In this document: positions 43,593 to 52,751 of the stretch, in pieces
How the letters are laid out: every line of letters begins with the position of its first letter
Position numbering within the stretch: the stretch's first letter is position 1
Made by a program: the position numbers and the translations under genes
Source: Candidatus Saccharicenans sp.
GTDB taxonomy: Bacteria > Acidobacteriota > Aminicenantia > Aminicenantales > Saccharicenantaceae
NCBI GenBank assembly: GCA_024653215.1
Contig: JANLFU010000001.1
Span: forward strand, 333,492-397,491
DNA: 64,000 nucleotides
Reading direction: 5' to 3'
The notes under the pieces: model-generated
Databases searched by the model: none
The model's input: only the letters and a program-made list of their open reading frames with translations
What the model was told of the DNA's origin: nothing

Positions 43593-44261
43593 ATGAAACA
43601 GGAAGAACTTTTTCCACCGGAAGCCGGGCACATCGGCACCGATGAATCGGGCAAGGGAGATTTTTTCGGGCCGCTGGTGGTGGCGGGATTCTTCCTTCCG
43701 GAAGGACAGGAGGCGGTCCTGCAGGAACTGGGGGTCAGGGATTCCAAGAAGCTGTCCGACGGGCGGGTCCTGGAAATTGCCCGCAGCCTGAGACAGGGCT
43801 ATAAGAGCTCGGTGGTGGCCATAGGTCCGGAGCGTTACAACGCTCTTTACCGGAACCTGCGCAACCTCAACCGCCTGCTGGCCTGGGGACATGCCCGGGT
43901 TATTGAAAACATCCTGGCCGAGGTTAACTGCGCGGTGGCCATCACCGACCAGTTCGGCGATGAGCGCTTTGTCCGCGAGGCCCTTCTAAAAAAAGGAAAA
44001 AATATCAACCTCATCCAGAAAACTAAGGCCGAAGATGACCTGGCCGTGGCCGCTGCTTCCATCCTGGCCCGGGCCCATTTTCTTTATAAATTAAAGGACC
44101 TTTCAGAAGAGTTCGGGGTGGAACTGCCCAAGGGAGCCTCACCCCTGGTGGAGGAGGCCGGGCTAAAGCTGGTCAAGAAATACGGACCGGAAATCCTGGA
44201 GAAGGTGGCCAAAACTCATTTTAAGACCACCGAGAAAATTCTTAAAATAGCCGGGGCCTGA
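43593..44261 (+). CDS. rnhC: Ribonuclease HIII, short form
   Basis: Protein of 222 residues. GTDESGKGDFFGPLVVAG is the RNase HIII signature; further catalytic acids in AITDQFGDE and TKAEDDLAVAAASI. RNase HIII cleaves RNA in RNA-DNA hybrids. Typical members are about 300 residues with an N-terminal TBP-like substrate domain; here the catalytic domain starts at residue 12, so that domain is missing. A weak AAAGCG lies before the ATG. Confidence 0.88.
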   Translation: MKQEELFPPEAGHIGTDESGKGDFFGPLVVAGFFLPEGQEAVLQELGVRDSKKLSDGRVLEIARSLRQGYKSSVVAIGPERYNALYRNLRNLNRLLAWGHARVIENILAEVNCAVAITDQFGDERFVREALLKKGKNINLIQKTKAEDDLAVAAASILARAHFLYKLKDLSEEFGVELPKGASPLVEEAGLKLVKKYGPEILEKVAKTHFKTTEKILKIAGA

Positions 44262-44547
44262 CTTGAGGCAGCCCCGGTCATCAGGAGTCTGTTTACTCGC
44301 TTTACCTGTGAAATTCTGGTTGAAATGTGCCGGGCTATTATCAGCCGGGGGAGGCAATTTATTTCGTAATCTCCTCGTTCAGCCAGGATTTTTCTGGTGG
44401 AAGTCTCACTGCTAATGGCAGAAGGTTTTTTGCTCTTAAAAGATCAGAAGCGATTTTCCGGGTTCAGTTTAACCGCTGTCCAGAAGTCTCCTGGAAATTT
44501 CTCCGAACGTCGGGCTGTGGTATACTTGGAAAAAACGGAGCGGACAT

Positions 44548-45765
44548 ATGAATAATGATCAAAGTGATCAGGCCACCGAGCGGCTTTATTTCCAGGATGC
44601 TTACCTGCAGGAGTTTTCGGCCCGGGTTACAGGTCGAGAATCGAGGGAAGGCAGCCCGGTGGTCGTCCTGGACCGGACGGCCTTCTATCCAGAATCCGGC
44701 GGACAGCCCCATGACCTGGGCTGGCTGAACGAGGTCCGGGTGATAAGGGTTGAAGAGGAGGACGGTCGCATCCTGCATTTCCTGGAAAAAGATTTGACCG
44801 GAGATGAAGTCCGGGGCCGCCTCGACTGGCCGCGGCGCTTTGACCACATGCAGCAGCATACCGGCCAGCATATCCTGTCGCAGGCTTTCTACGAGATAAT
44901 TAAGGGCGAAACCCTGTCCTTCCATCTCGGGCAGGAAGAGTCAACGGTCGAGATCGGAATTCCCACCATCAAGGATGAGACATTGCAGAGAGTGGAAGAG
45001 CTGGCCAACAGGATCGTTTTCTCTGATCTGGAGGTCAAGACCTATTTTCTGCCCGAGGAGGAGCTCAAGACCATCCCGCTTCGCAAGCCGCCTAAAAAGT
45101 CCGGCCTGGTCAGGGTGGTCGAAGTCTCCGGCTTTGATTATTCAGCCTGCGGCGGTACCCACTGCCGCCGCACCGGGGAAGTGGGCCTGATAAAAATCCT
45201 GAAGCAGGATAAAATCAGGGGTAACCTGCGTTTTTCCTTTGTCTGCGGTTTCCGGGCCCTGAGAGAATTTGAAAATCGCCGGCGCTACCTGCAGTCGGCG
45301 GCCGTGCTGTTCTCGGCCGAGGAGTCAGAAGTGGCCGCCTGTGTCGAAAAGAACCTGGCCGAACTGAAAAACCTCAAGAAGAAGCAGAAAAAGCTGGAAG
45401 AAAGGCTATCCTTTTTCGAAGCCCGGGAGATGCTGGCCCAGAGTCAGGGCGGGATAATTTCCGGCCTGTATCCCGATAAATCTCCCGAAGAGGTCAAATT
45501 TCTGGCTCTAAACCTGGTGCACCAGGCAGAAGTCATGGCCGTGCTGGCGGCCTACCGGAACGAGCATTTTCACCTGGTGGTGGCGGTTTCCGATGGCCTG
45601 AAGGTCGATGTCCGGGAGGTCATCCCGGTCCTGCAGGCTGAAATGCAGCTCAAGGGTGGCGGCAGCCCGACTCTCATCGAGCTGGTCAGCCCGGAAAAGG
45701 ATAAGGCCGCTCGGGCCATTGAACTGGTGCTGGAGTTCTTAAAGGCAAGAAGCGGGCGGGCCTGA
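44548..45765 (+). CDS. AlaX-type trans-editing protein with DHHA1 domain
   Basis: Protein of 405 residues related to the editing half of alanyl-tRNA synthetase: TAFYPESGGQP..D.G, metal site HMQQHTGQHIL, the second ligand pair CGGTHCRRTGEVG, a Lys-rich helix LKNLKKKQKKLEERL, and a DHHA1-type C-domain with GGGSP. It deacylates Ser- or Gly-tRNA(Ala). TATACT lies 21 bp before the ATG. Its 3' end meets the convergent permease with a 2-bp gap. Confidence 0.9.
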   Translation: MNNDQSDQATERLYFQDAYLQEFSARVTGRESREGSPVVVLDRTAFYPESGGQPHDLGWLNEVRVIRVEEEDGRILHFLEKDLTGDEVRGRLDWPRRFDHMQQHTGQHILSQAFYEIIKGETLSFHLGQEESTVEIGIPTIKDETLQRVEELANRIVFSDLEVKTYFLPEEELKTIPLRKPPKKSGLVRVVEVSGFDYSACGGTHCRRTGEVGLIKILKQDKIRGNLRFSFVCGFRALREFENRRRYLQSAAVLFSAEESEVAACVEKNLAELKNLKKKQKKLEERLSFFEAREMLAQSQGGIISGLYPDKSPEEVKFLALNLVHQAEVMAVLAAYRNEHFHLVVAVSDGLKVDVREVIPVLQAEMQLKGGGSPTLIELVSPEKDKAARAIELVLEFLKARSGRA

Positions 45766-45767
45766 AC

Positions 45768-47018
45768 TCACTCGTATCTCAGGCAGACAATCGGGTCCAT
45801 CCGGGCCGCCTTCTGGGCGGGGAAAATACCGAAAAACAATCCCACGGCCATGGATACCGAGAGTCCCAGGAAAACCGACCACCAGGTGACGGCGGCCGGC
45901 AGGGGAGTGGTCGCCCCGATGATAAGGGCGATGCCGAATCCGGCCAGGATTCCGATCAGTCCGCCCAGCCCGGTCAGGACCACTGATTCCAGCAGGAACT
46001 GCTTGATGATGTCGCCGGCCCGCGCCCCGATAGCCTTCCTGATGCCGATTTCCCTGGTCCTTTCCTTGACCGCCACCAGCATGATGTTCATAACTCCGAT
46101 GCCGCCCACCAGTAGGCCTATTGAGGAGATGACGATCATCACGATAAAGGCCGCCCCGGTAATCTGGTTGTAGAGGGTCAGCAGGGTTTCCTGGGTATAG
46201 ATGGAAAAGTCGTTGGGCTTGTCGGGCGGGACCTTTCTTCTGACCCGGAGCAGGTTGGTGACCTGTTCGATGGTTTCCTCCACCTTGGTCGGGTCCCTGG
46301 GGGTCATGGTCAATTGCAGAGAACTCATATCATAGGGAAAATACTTCATCAGGCTGGTATAGGGAATCACCAGGATATTGTCCTGGCTCTGGCCGAACAT
46401 CTGTCCCCGCTTGCCCAGAACGCCGATGACCGTGAAGCTCTCACCGCCAATTCTTATTTCCTTGCCCAGGGGATTGGTGTGAGGGAACAGGGCTTCGGCC
46501 ACTTCCGAACCCAGCAGGCAGACCCTGGCCTTATGCCGGATTTCAGCCCCGGTGAAGCCACGCCCTTCTTTTGGCAGATAGATGGCATAGACCTTAAAAA
46601 AGTTTTCGTCGGTCCCGAACAGGATGGCGTTATCGCTTTTCATGTTCTGGTACTTTACTTCGGGAAGCGCCAGGAAATTGGGGTTCAGCCAGATGGTCAG
46701 GCCCCCCACCAGCGGGCATTCCCGCAGGATGGCTTCGGCATCGTCCAGGGACAGGTCTTTTCTCTGCCTTTCTTCTTCAGAGATGTTGCCCATTCTGACC
46801 GGCTCAAATTTTTGTACCATGATCAGGCTGCTGCCGACTTTCTCTATTTCTCCGGCGATGGTCTGGTTCAGCCCCTGAATGACCGAAACCATGGCGATGA
46901 CGGTCATGACCCCGATGACAATGCCCAGGGTGGTCAGGAAGGAGCGCATTTTATGGGCCCTGATAGACTCCAGGGCCATTCCAAATATTTCCTGGAACAG
47001 TCCGGTCCTGGCTTTCAT
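45768..47018 (-). CDS. FtsX/MacB-type ABC transporter permease, second of pair
   Basis: Protein of 416 residues: one N-terminal helix (TTLGIVIGVMTVIAMVSVIQGL), a large extracytoplasmic MacB-PCD-like domain, then three helices with the FtsX signature and the ending PAQKAARMDPIVCLRYE. It acts in ATP-driven envelope transport or mechanotransmission. Overlaps its partner by 4 bp. No ATPase gene adjoins either permease, unlike most macAB-type loci. Confidence 0.9.
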   Translation of the reverse strand: MKARTGLFQEIFGMALESIRAHKMRSFLTTLGIVIGVMTVIAMVSVIQGLNQTIAGEIEKVGSSLIMVQKFEPVRMGNISEEERQRKDLSLDDAEAILRECPLVGGLTIWLNPNFLALPEVKYQNMKSDNAILFGTDENFFKVYAIYLPKEGRGFTGAEIRHKARVCLLGSEVAEALFPHTNPLGKEIRIGGESFTVIGVLGKRGQMFGQSQDNILVIPYTSLMKYFPYDMSSLQLTMTPRDPTKVEETIEQVTNLLRVRRKVPPDKPNDFSIYTQETLLTLYNQITGAAFIVMIVISSIGLLVGGIGVMNIMLVAVKERTREIGIRKAIGARAGDIIKQFLLESVVLTGLGGLIGILAGFGIALIIGATTPLPAAVTWWSVFLGLSVSMAVGLFFGIFPAQKAARMDPIVCLRYE

Positions 47019-48256
47019 TGTTCTGACCTCAGGGCTTCCACCGGGTTGAGCCTGGCCGCCCGGTTGGCCGGGTAGATGCCGAAGAACAGGCCGACCATGG
47101 TCGACATCATGATGGCCACGACGATCGAAACCGGGTCAACCCTGGAGGGCAGGGAAGTGGCCGCGGTGACCGCCGTGGCAATCAGGTAGCCCAGCAGGAT
47201 GCCGATTATCCCGCCCACCCCGGAAATGATGGCCGATTCAATCAGGAACTGTATCAGGACATCCCGGCGCCTGGCTCCCACCGCCATCCTGATCCCAATT
47301 TCCTTGGTCCTTTCGGTCACCGAGACCAGCATGATATTCATGATGACAATACCGCCGACCAGCAGGGCGATGGCCGAGATGGCAATCATGGCGAAATAGA
47401 TTCCCGAGGTGGCCGACTTGTAAAACTGGATGAAGGTATCGGAGGTGACGAAGGCAAAATCGTCCGGCTGGCCGTAGGTCCTTTTCCGGACCGACCTGAG
47501 GATAGTCCGGACCTCCTCCATGGCCCTGGCCATAGCTTCCTGGGAAGAGGTGTGAATGTTGATGCTTATCGTCTGGCGGCTGCCGTAAATCTTCATGAAG
47601 GTGGAAATGGGTATCCAGGCGTAATTGTCCTGGCTGAAGCCGAGCAGCTTGCCCTTCTTCTTGCCCAGGCCGATAATCTCGAAGTTCTGGTTACCGATTT
47701 TAAGCCAGCGGCCCACCGGGTCCAGTCCCGGAAACAGGTTTTCGGCCACGTCGGCTCCGATTATGCAGACATAGCGGGAGCGGTCTTCATCGTCCTGGCT
47801 GATAAAGCGGCCCCGTTCCAGCTCCAGGACCGAGCCGATCAGGTGGTCAACGGCAGTTACCCCGCGGATGGAGACATCCTTGATTGACCGGCTTCCGTAC
47901 TTGGCCGTCCGGCTGGTGTTGACCGAAGCCCCGACCAGTTGGCAGGAGCGGCAGAGCTGGCGCAGTGTCCTCATGTCCTCCAGGGTCAGGTCCTTGCGTT
48001 TCATCTGTTCCTGGTATTCCTTGATGGTGGTGATAAAGGGTGCGAATTTGGAGACGGAGAAGTCATTGGCCCCGTAGAAAGACATCCTGGTATAGACATA
48101 ATTGTTGAGCCCCTGAATGACCGAGACCACGGCGATGATGGTCAGCACCCCGATGATCACCCCGAGCAGGGTCAGGAAAGTCCGCAGCTTGTTATGCCAG
48201 AGGGAGTCGAAGGCCATGTCCAGCGACTCGCTGAGGTAAAGGCTGCTTCTTCTCAT
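47015..48256 (-). CDS. FtsX/MacB-type ABC transporter permease, first of pair
   Basis: Protein of 413 residues with the same architecture as its neighbour (TLLGVIIGVLTIIAVVSVIQGLNN; ending NRAARLNPVEALRSE). The two are paralogues and would form a heterodimer. The cognate ATPase must be elsewhere in the genome. Confidence 0.9.
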   Translation of the reverse strand: MRRSSLYLSESLDMAFDSLWHNKLRTFLTLLGVIIGVLTIIAVVSVIQGLNNYVYTRMSFYGANDFSVSKFAPFITTIKEYQEQMKRKDLTLEDMRTLRQLCRSCQLVGASVNTSRTAKYGSRSIKDVSIRGVTAVDHLIGSVLELERGRFISQDDEDRSRYVCIIGADVAENLFPGLDPVGRWLKIGNQNFEIIGLGKKKGKLLGFSQDNYAWIPISTFMKIYGSRQTISINIHTSSQEAMARAMEEVRTILRSVRKRTYGQPDDFAFVTSDTFIQFYKSATSGIYFAMIAISAIALLVGGIVIMNIMLVSVTERTKEIGIRMAVGARRRDVLIQFLIESAIISGVGGIIGILLGYLIATAVTAATSLPSRVDPVSIVVAIMMSTMVGLFFGIYPANRAARLNPVEALRSEQ

Positions 48257-48423
48257 TTCTATCTGCCAGTAAGTTTACTATATTTTATACGAAAGAATAA
48301 GGGGCGGGTTCTGCGGAGAGGGATGTGGCTGTTGCCGGCCAGATTGCGGTCGCTGGGACCGGGTGGGATGTCTATCAGGCCATTGGTCCTGGCTGCCTCC
48401 GGCCGGGCCGAAGATCTGCTTTA

Positions 48424-48452
48424 TTGACTGGGCGGTAAACCCGGTCAATAAT
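48424..48452 (+). promoter_or_regulatory. Promoter of the pyruvate-kinase-C-like gene
   Basis: TTGACT (48424-48429), 17 bp, AATAAT (48447-48452); the strong GGAGGAGAGG RBS follows at 48473. Confidence 0.55.
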
Positions 48453-48485
48453 TAGAAATTAAATATAAAGTTGGAGGAGAGGCAG

Positions 48486-49103
48486 ATGTGCCAGTTTGAC
48501 CTTGAAGCCGAAGGGCAGAGTGTGCCCTGTCTTTACTTTGATGAACCGGGACCTGTCAACACCGAGGCTACCTTGAAGAGAGCGGCCATCAGGGCGGCTG
48601 AACTCAGTATCAAACAGGTGGTGGTGGCCTCGGCCTCAGGGGAGACGGCCCTGAAGGCAGCCGAAATTTTCCATGACTGCCGGCTGGTGGTGGTCACCCA
48701 TTCCACCGGTTTCTACCGGCCCAACTTCCAGGAGATGCCGGAAGAGATAAGACATCGCCTGGAAGAAAAGGGGGTGAAGGTCCTGACCTGCCAGCATGCT
48801 TTCGGCGGGGTTAACCGGGCGGTGCGAAAGAAACTCGGGACCTACCAGCTGGATGAAATCATCGCCTATACCCTGAGAGCCTTCGGCGAGGGAATGAAGG
48901 TGGCCATCGAGGTCAGCCTGATGGCGGCCGATGCCGGACTGCTGGAAACCGGCCAGCCCTGCCTGGCCATGGGCGGAACTGAAAAGGGAGTGGACACGGC
49001 CATATTGCTCAAACCGGTCAATGCCCAGAATTTCTTCGACCTGAGGGTCATGGAAATCCTGGCCAAGCCCGGCTTTCACCACGAGGAAGCCAGGAAAAAG
49101 TAA
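48486..49103 (+). CDS. Stand-alone pyruvate kinase C-terminal-like domain protein
   Basis: Protein of 205 residues. ATG at 48486 fits GGAGGAGAGG. It resembles the pyruvate kinase alpha/beta (allosteric) domain: VVVASASGETALKAAE, VVTHSTGF, then a long Gly-rich C-terminal part with EVSLMAADAGL and AMGGTEKGVDTAILL. No catalytic barrel is present, so it is not a kinase; homologues are annotated only as conserved hypothetical. The Gly-rich loop could bind a phosphorylated ligand. Confidence 0.7.
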   Translation: MCQFDLEAEGQSVPCLYFDEPGPVNTEATLKRAAIRAAELSIKQVVVASASGETALKAAEIFHDCRLVVVTHSTGFYRPNFQEMPEEIRHRLEEKGVKVLTCQHAFGGVNRAVRKKLGTYQLDEIIAYTLRAFGEGMKVAIEVSLMAADAGLLETGQPCLAMGGTEKGVDTAILLKPVNAQNFFDLRVMEILAKPGFHHEEARKK

Positions 49104-49293
49104 GCCCATAAGAAAGTTTCCAGGTTATTGGTCGCCCGGTCTGGTTGACCCAGACAGAAAAGATTCCTCTGCGATTTACCTTCATTTCTTATTTTCTTAA
49201 TAAATTTCGGTTGGGGTGGTATGTATTTTTCTGTTCGTCGGTGAAATGGCCATCCCCGACAGGCTCTACTTTTGTTCGCAGCTCTGGTAAAAT

Positions 49294-50049
49294 GTGAGCA
49301 GAGTTTATGCCGGGAGAAAGACCATTATCAGGCTGAACAAGTTTTTGGCACAGGCGGGACTGGCCTCGCGCCGGGAAGCCGACCGGATGATCCAGGAAGG
49401 TCGGGTCAGACTCAATGGCCGGGTGGTGACCGAACTCGGGGTGAAGGTTGATGAGCATAAAGACCGGGTGGAAGTTGATAACCGTCCGGTCAGGTTGCCC
49501 TCAGAACATGTTTGCCTCCTGCTAAATAAACCGGCCGGCTACATAGTGACGTTAGACGACCCCCAGCAGCGGAAGACGGTGATGGAGCTGCTGCCGCGCC
49601 TGCCGGTCCGGGTCTTTCCCGTGGGCCGGCTTGATGCCGAAACCGAAGGCCTGCTGCTTTTTACCAACGACGGAGAACTGGCCCACCGCCTGACCCACCC
49701 GCGATACGAAATTAAAAAGCTTTATGAAGTAAAGGTGAAAGGCTTTGTCGAGGATAAAGAGCTGGAGAAGCTGGAAAAAGGAATCTTCATAGACGGTCGG
49801 AAGACGGCCCCGGCCAGGGCCAGGATTATCTACCGCAACCGCGAAAAATCATTGCTGAGCCTGGAAATCCACGAAGGCCGCAAGCACGAAGTGCGCAAGA
49901 TGCTCTATGCCCTGGGCTTTGAAGTTAGAAAACTTCGACGGGTGTCCTTCGCCGGACTCACCATCAAGGGCTTGCGCCGGGGTTTCTGGCGGCGGCTCAG
50001 GCCGGAAGAGGTGGACAGGCTGAAGAAAATGACCGGCCTGGCTGATTAG
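49294..50049 (+). CDS. RsuA/RluB-family pseudouridine synthase
   Basis: Protein of about 251 residues starting at GTG (the first codons are uncertain). S4 RNA-binding domain IRLNKFLAQAGLASRREADRMI, then catalytic GRLDAETEGLLLFTNDG with the Asp, and the RluB/RsuA tail HEGRKHEVRKML. Modifies a uridine in 16S or 23S rRNA. Ends 100 bp from the convergent Lon gene. Confidence 0.9.
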   Translation: MSRVYAGRKTIIRLNKFLAQAGLASRREADRMIQEGRVRLNGRVVTELGVKVDEHKDRVEVDNRPVRLPSEHVCLLLNKPAGYIVTLDDPQQRKTVMELLPRLPVRVFPVGRLDAETEGLLLFTNDGELAHRLTHPRYEIKKLYEVKVKGFVEDKELEKLEKGIFIDGRKTAPARARIIYRNREKSLLSLEIHEGRKHEVRKMLYALGFEVRKLRRVSFAGLTIKGLRRGFWRRLRPEEVDRLKKMTGLAD

Positions 50050-50149
50050 ACCTCAAGCCTGGCCTGAATGTAAATTAGCCTGAGTCTAATCTATTCTGGT
50101 GGAGACGGGAACTTTCTCGAATCGAGAGACAAAGCTTTAACCGGCTTAA

Positions 50150-52624
50150 TTAACCCTCTTCCGGTTCTTCCCCCGCTTCGCCCGATTCTTTTTCGATATG
50201 CTTCCAGAGAAGTTCGTCTTCGAATTCTTCCCAGGCCATGCCCAGGTGCCAGATGCCGGCATCGACCAGGCTGTTTATGGTCTCCTCTTCGTAGGTCCCG
50301 TTTTCCAGCCGGTCGCCGGCCCTGACCCCGGTCAGGATTTCCATTCCTTCGTCCACGGTCTTTATCGGGTAAATATGAAACTTGCCATCGGCCACGGCCC
50401 GGACCACTTCCTCTTTGAGCATCAGGTTCTTGACGTTCTGGTGGGGGATGATGACTCCCTGGGTTCCGGTCAGGCCGCGGGCCTTGCAGACCTGGAAAAA
50501 GCCTTCAATTTTTTCATTAACGCCGCCGATGGGCTGGATTTCGCCCCGCTGGTTGATGGAACCGGTAACAGCAATATCCTGGCGCAGGGGCACCCCGGAC
50601 AGGCTGGAGAGTATGGCGAAGGCCTCGGCCGCCGAGGCGCTATCCCCGTCCACTCCGGAGTAAGATTGTTCAAAGGCAATGCTGGCCGACAGGGCAAACG
50701 GCTTGTCCTGGGCGTACTTGCCGCGCAGGTAACCGCTCAGAATTAAAACCCCCTTATTATGGGTTCGCCCGCTGAGGTCAGCTTCTCGCTCGATGTTGAT
50801 GACTCCGGCCCGGCCGGTTGAGGTCCTGGCCGTGATCCTGGTCGGCTTGCCGAAGGCCAGTTCCCCGGTGTCGTAGACAGCCAGGCCGTTAACCTGCCCG
50901 ACCACCCGGCCCTCGGTGTCGATCAGTATGGTCCCTTCTTCTATCATTTCCTGAATTTTTCTCTCCACCAGGTTGACCCGCTCGATTTTTTCCCGAATGG
51001 CCTTGTTGACATCTTCCCTGGAGATAACCTCTTTTCCAGCATGCCTGGCCCAGTAGTCGGCTTCCCGGATGATATCAGCTACCAGGTGAAAGCGGGTGGA
51101 CAGCTTTTTCTGCCGGCCGGACAGCCTGACCCCGAATTCCACGATGGCCGCGATTCCTTCCCTGTCGACCGGTCGCAGGCCGTCCTCGTCGCAGATTTTC
51201 TTGATGAACCGGACATAGTCGTTGATGGTTTTCTTGTTTTTTTCCATTTCGGAATCGAACTCGACCTTGACCTTGAAGATCTTCTTGAAATCCTCGTCGT
51301 AGAAGTACAGCAGGTTGTAGAGGTAGTCGTCTCCGATCATGATCACCTTGACCCGGCATTTTATGGGTTCCGGTTTCAGCCTGGCGGTGGAGATGGCAAA
51401 AATCGAGATGGGGTTCTGGATCTCGAAGGTCTGGTAACGCAGCGTCCGGAGGAGGGTGGGCCAGACTCCCGGCTCGGCCAGGACGTCCAGGGCATTGAGC
51501 ACCAGGTAACCCCCGTTGGCCTTGAGGAAGGAGCCGGCTTTAATCTTGGTGAAGTCGGTCTGGGCCACGCCGAAGCGGCTGTAGGAATATTCGATGGTGC
51601 CGAAAAGGTTGGGATAGCTCGGCGAGATTTCCATCACCACCGGCGCCCCGCTTGTTTCCGAGTTATCAACCAGCAGGTTAACCCGGTAGGAAAGATAAGG
51701 GTCGAGGCCGGTTTCCTTTTCCGGCTCTTCTTTGGGGGAAGCCTTGAACAAGTCCAGGTCGAGGGCCAGGTTTTTCTCCACCTCGTCCAGATATTGCTGC
51801 ACGGCCGGGAAGGGTAGCTTTTGCCTCAGGTCGTTCAAACCACCCTTGATGAGCGGGGTGCAGGCTTCAACCTCCAGGCTTTTCAGCTGGTTCTGGGTTT
51901 CTTCATCAATTTCCTTCAGGGTGGCGATCAGCTTTTCCAGCTGTTCGGTCAGTTGCTCGTATTTTTTCTTGAGTTCATCCAGCTGCTGCCTGGTCATTTT
52001 TTCTTCCCGGACCAGGGCTTCCAGCTTGTTGAAGGGAGTGGGCTGACCGTCAACCACTGGAATGAGATCGGGCCTGGTAAAGATGCCCACCGGAACCTGG
52101 ATAACCGTAAAACCCTCGGCTGCCACCAGGTCGTCGAACTTCTGGAGTATTTCTCTCTGCTTGCGCTGCTGGGTTTCCAGGATGGCCTGCTTTTTTTCCT
52201 GGAAGTACTGGCTCTTCAGCAGCTCGGGGATGTTGGTCCGGAGCATGGCGATCAGCTTGTCCAGGCCCTCGCTCAACAGCCGGCCCCGGCCGGCGGGCAG
52301 GCTCAGCAGGACCGGCTCATCTGGCTTGCTGAAATTATTGACGTACAGAAGGTCGTCGGGGATTTCCCCGGTCGCCCGGATCTTTTCCAGGAACTGCTTG
52401 ATGGTGGTGGTGCGGCCGGTGCCGACCATGCCGGTGATGAAGATGTTATAGCCCCGGCTCTTTATTTCCAGGCCGGTTTTCAGTGATTCCAGGGCCCGGT
52501 CCTGTCCGATGATGTCCTCGCAGGCCGGGCAGCTGGCGGTGGTATCGTAGGCGATGGCCTCGGGCGGACAGCGCCAGTAGAGTTGCTCGGGTCCGAGTTC
52601 AAAAAAATTGCTGGCTGGTTTCAT
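50150..52624 (-). CDS. Lon-family ATP-dependent protease, LonB/LonC type
   Basis: Protein of 824 residues. AAA module with a Walker A FITGMVGTGRTTT at about 60-75 and an inserted coiled-coil (about 150-270), then the proteolytic domain with Ser in VDGDSASAAE and Lys in GGVNEKIEG, the Lon Ser-Lys dyad. N-terminal segment ASCPACEDIIGQ carries a Cys pair not usual in Lon. No Lon substrate-binding (LAN) domain, as in the AAA-Lon related putative proteases. Degrades misfolded or regulatory proteins. AGGAGCCAAT precedes the ATG. Confidence 0.9.
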   Translation of the reverse strand: MKPASNFFELGPEQLYWRCPPEAIAYDTTASCPACEDIIGQDRALESLKTGLEIKSRGYNIFITGMVGTGRTTTIKQFLEKIRATGEIPDDLLYVNNFSKPDEPVLLSLPAGRGRLLSEGLDKLIAMLRTNIPELLKSQYFQEKKQAILETQQRKQREILQKFDDLVAAEGFTVIQVPVGIFTRPDLIPVVDGQPTPFNKLEALVREEKMTRQQLDELKKKYEQLTEQLEKLIATLKEIDEETQNQLKSLEVEACTPLIKGGLNDLRQKLPFPAVQQYLDEVEKNLALDLDLFKASPKEEPEKETGLDPYLSYRVNLLVDNSETSGAPVVMEISPSYPNLFGTIEYSYSRFGVAQTDFTKIKAGSFLKANGGYLVLNALDVLAEPGVWPTLLRTLRYQTFEIQNPISIFAISTARLKPEPIKCRVKVIMIGDDYLYNLLYFYDEDFKKIFKVKVEFDSEMEKNKKTINDYVRFIKKICDEDGLRPVDREGIAAIVEFGVRLSGRQKKLSTRFHLVADIIREADYWARHAGKEVISREDVNKAIREKIERVNLVERKIQEMIEEGTILIDTEGRVVGQVNGLAVYDTGELAFGKPTRITARTSTGRAGVINIEREADLSGRTHNKGVLILSGYLRGKYAQDKPFALSASIAFEQSYSGVDGDSASAAEAFAILSSLSGVPLRQDIAVTGSINQRGEIQPIGGVNEKIEGFFQVCKARGLTGTQGVIIPHQNVKNLMLKEEVVRAVADGKFHIYPIKTVDEGMEILTGVRAGDRLENGTYEEETINSLVDAGIWHLGMAWEEFEDELLWKHIEKESGEAGEEPEEG

Positions 52625-52751
52625 ATTGGCTCCTGATTACTTTTTACCATTAAGAGGGCCGGAAATTCAACTGTTGACTACCTCAGGTTGTTGCTGAAAA
52701 AAAAATCAAGTTCTGGTAAAATCTGGAAAAACCGCTTTTCGGGTGCCAGTC

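Noticed and set aside
50100-50150. TCTCG-aat-CGAGA hairpin between the pseudouridine synthase and Lon genes
   Set aside because: Five-base stem with no adjoining T-run on either strand, not a credible terminator.
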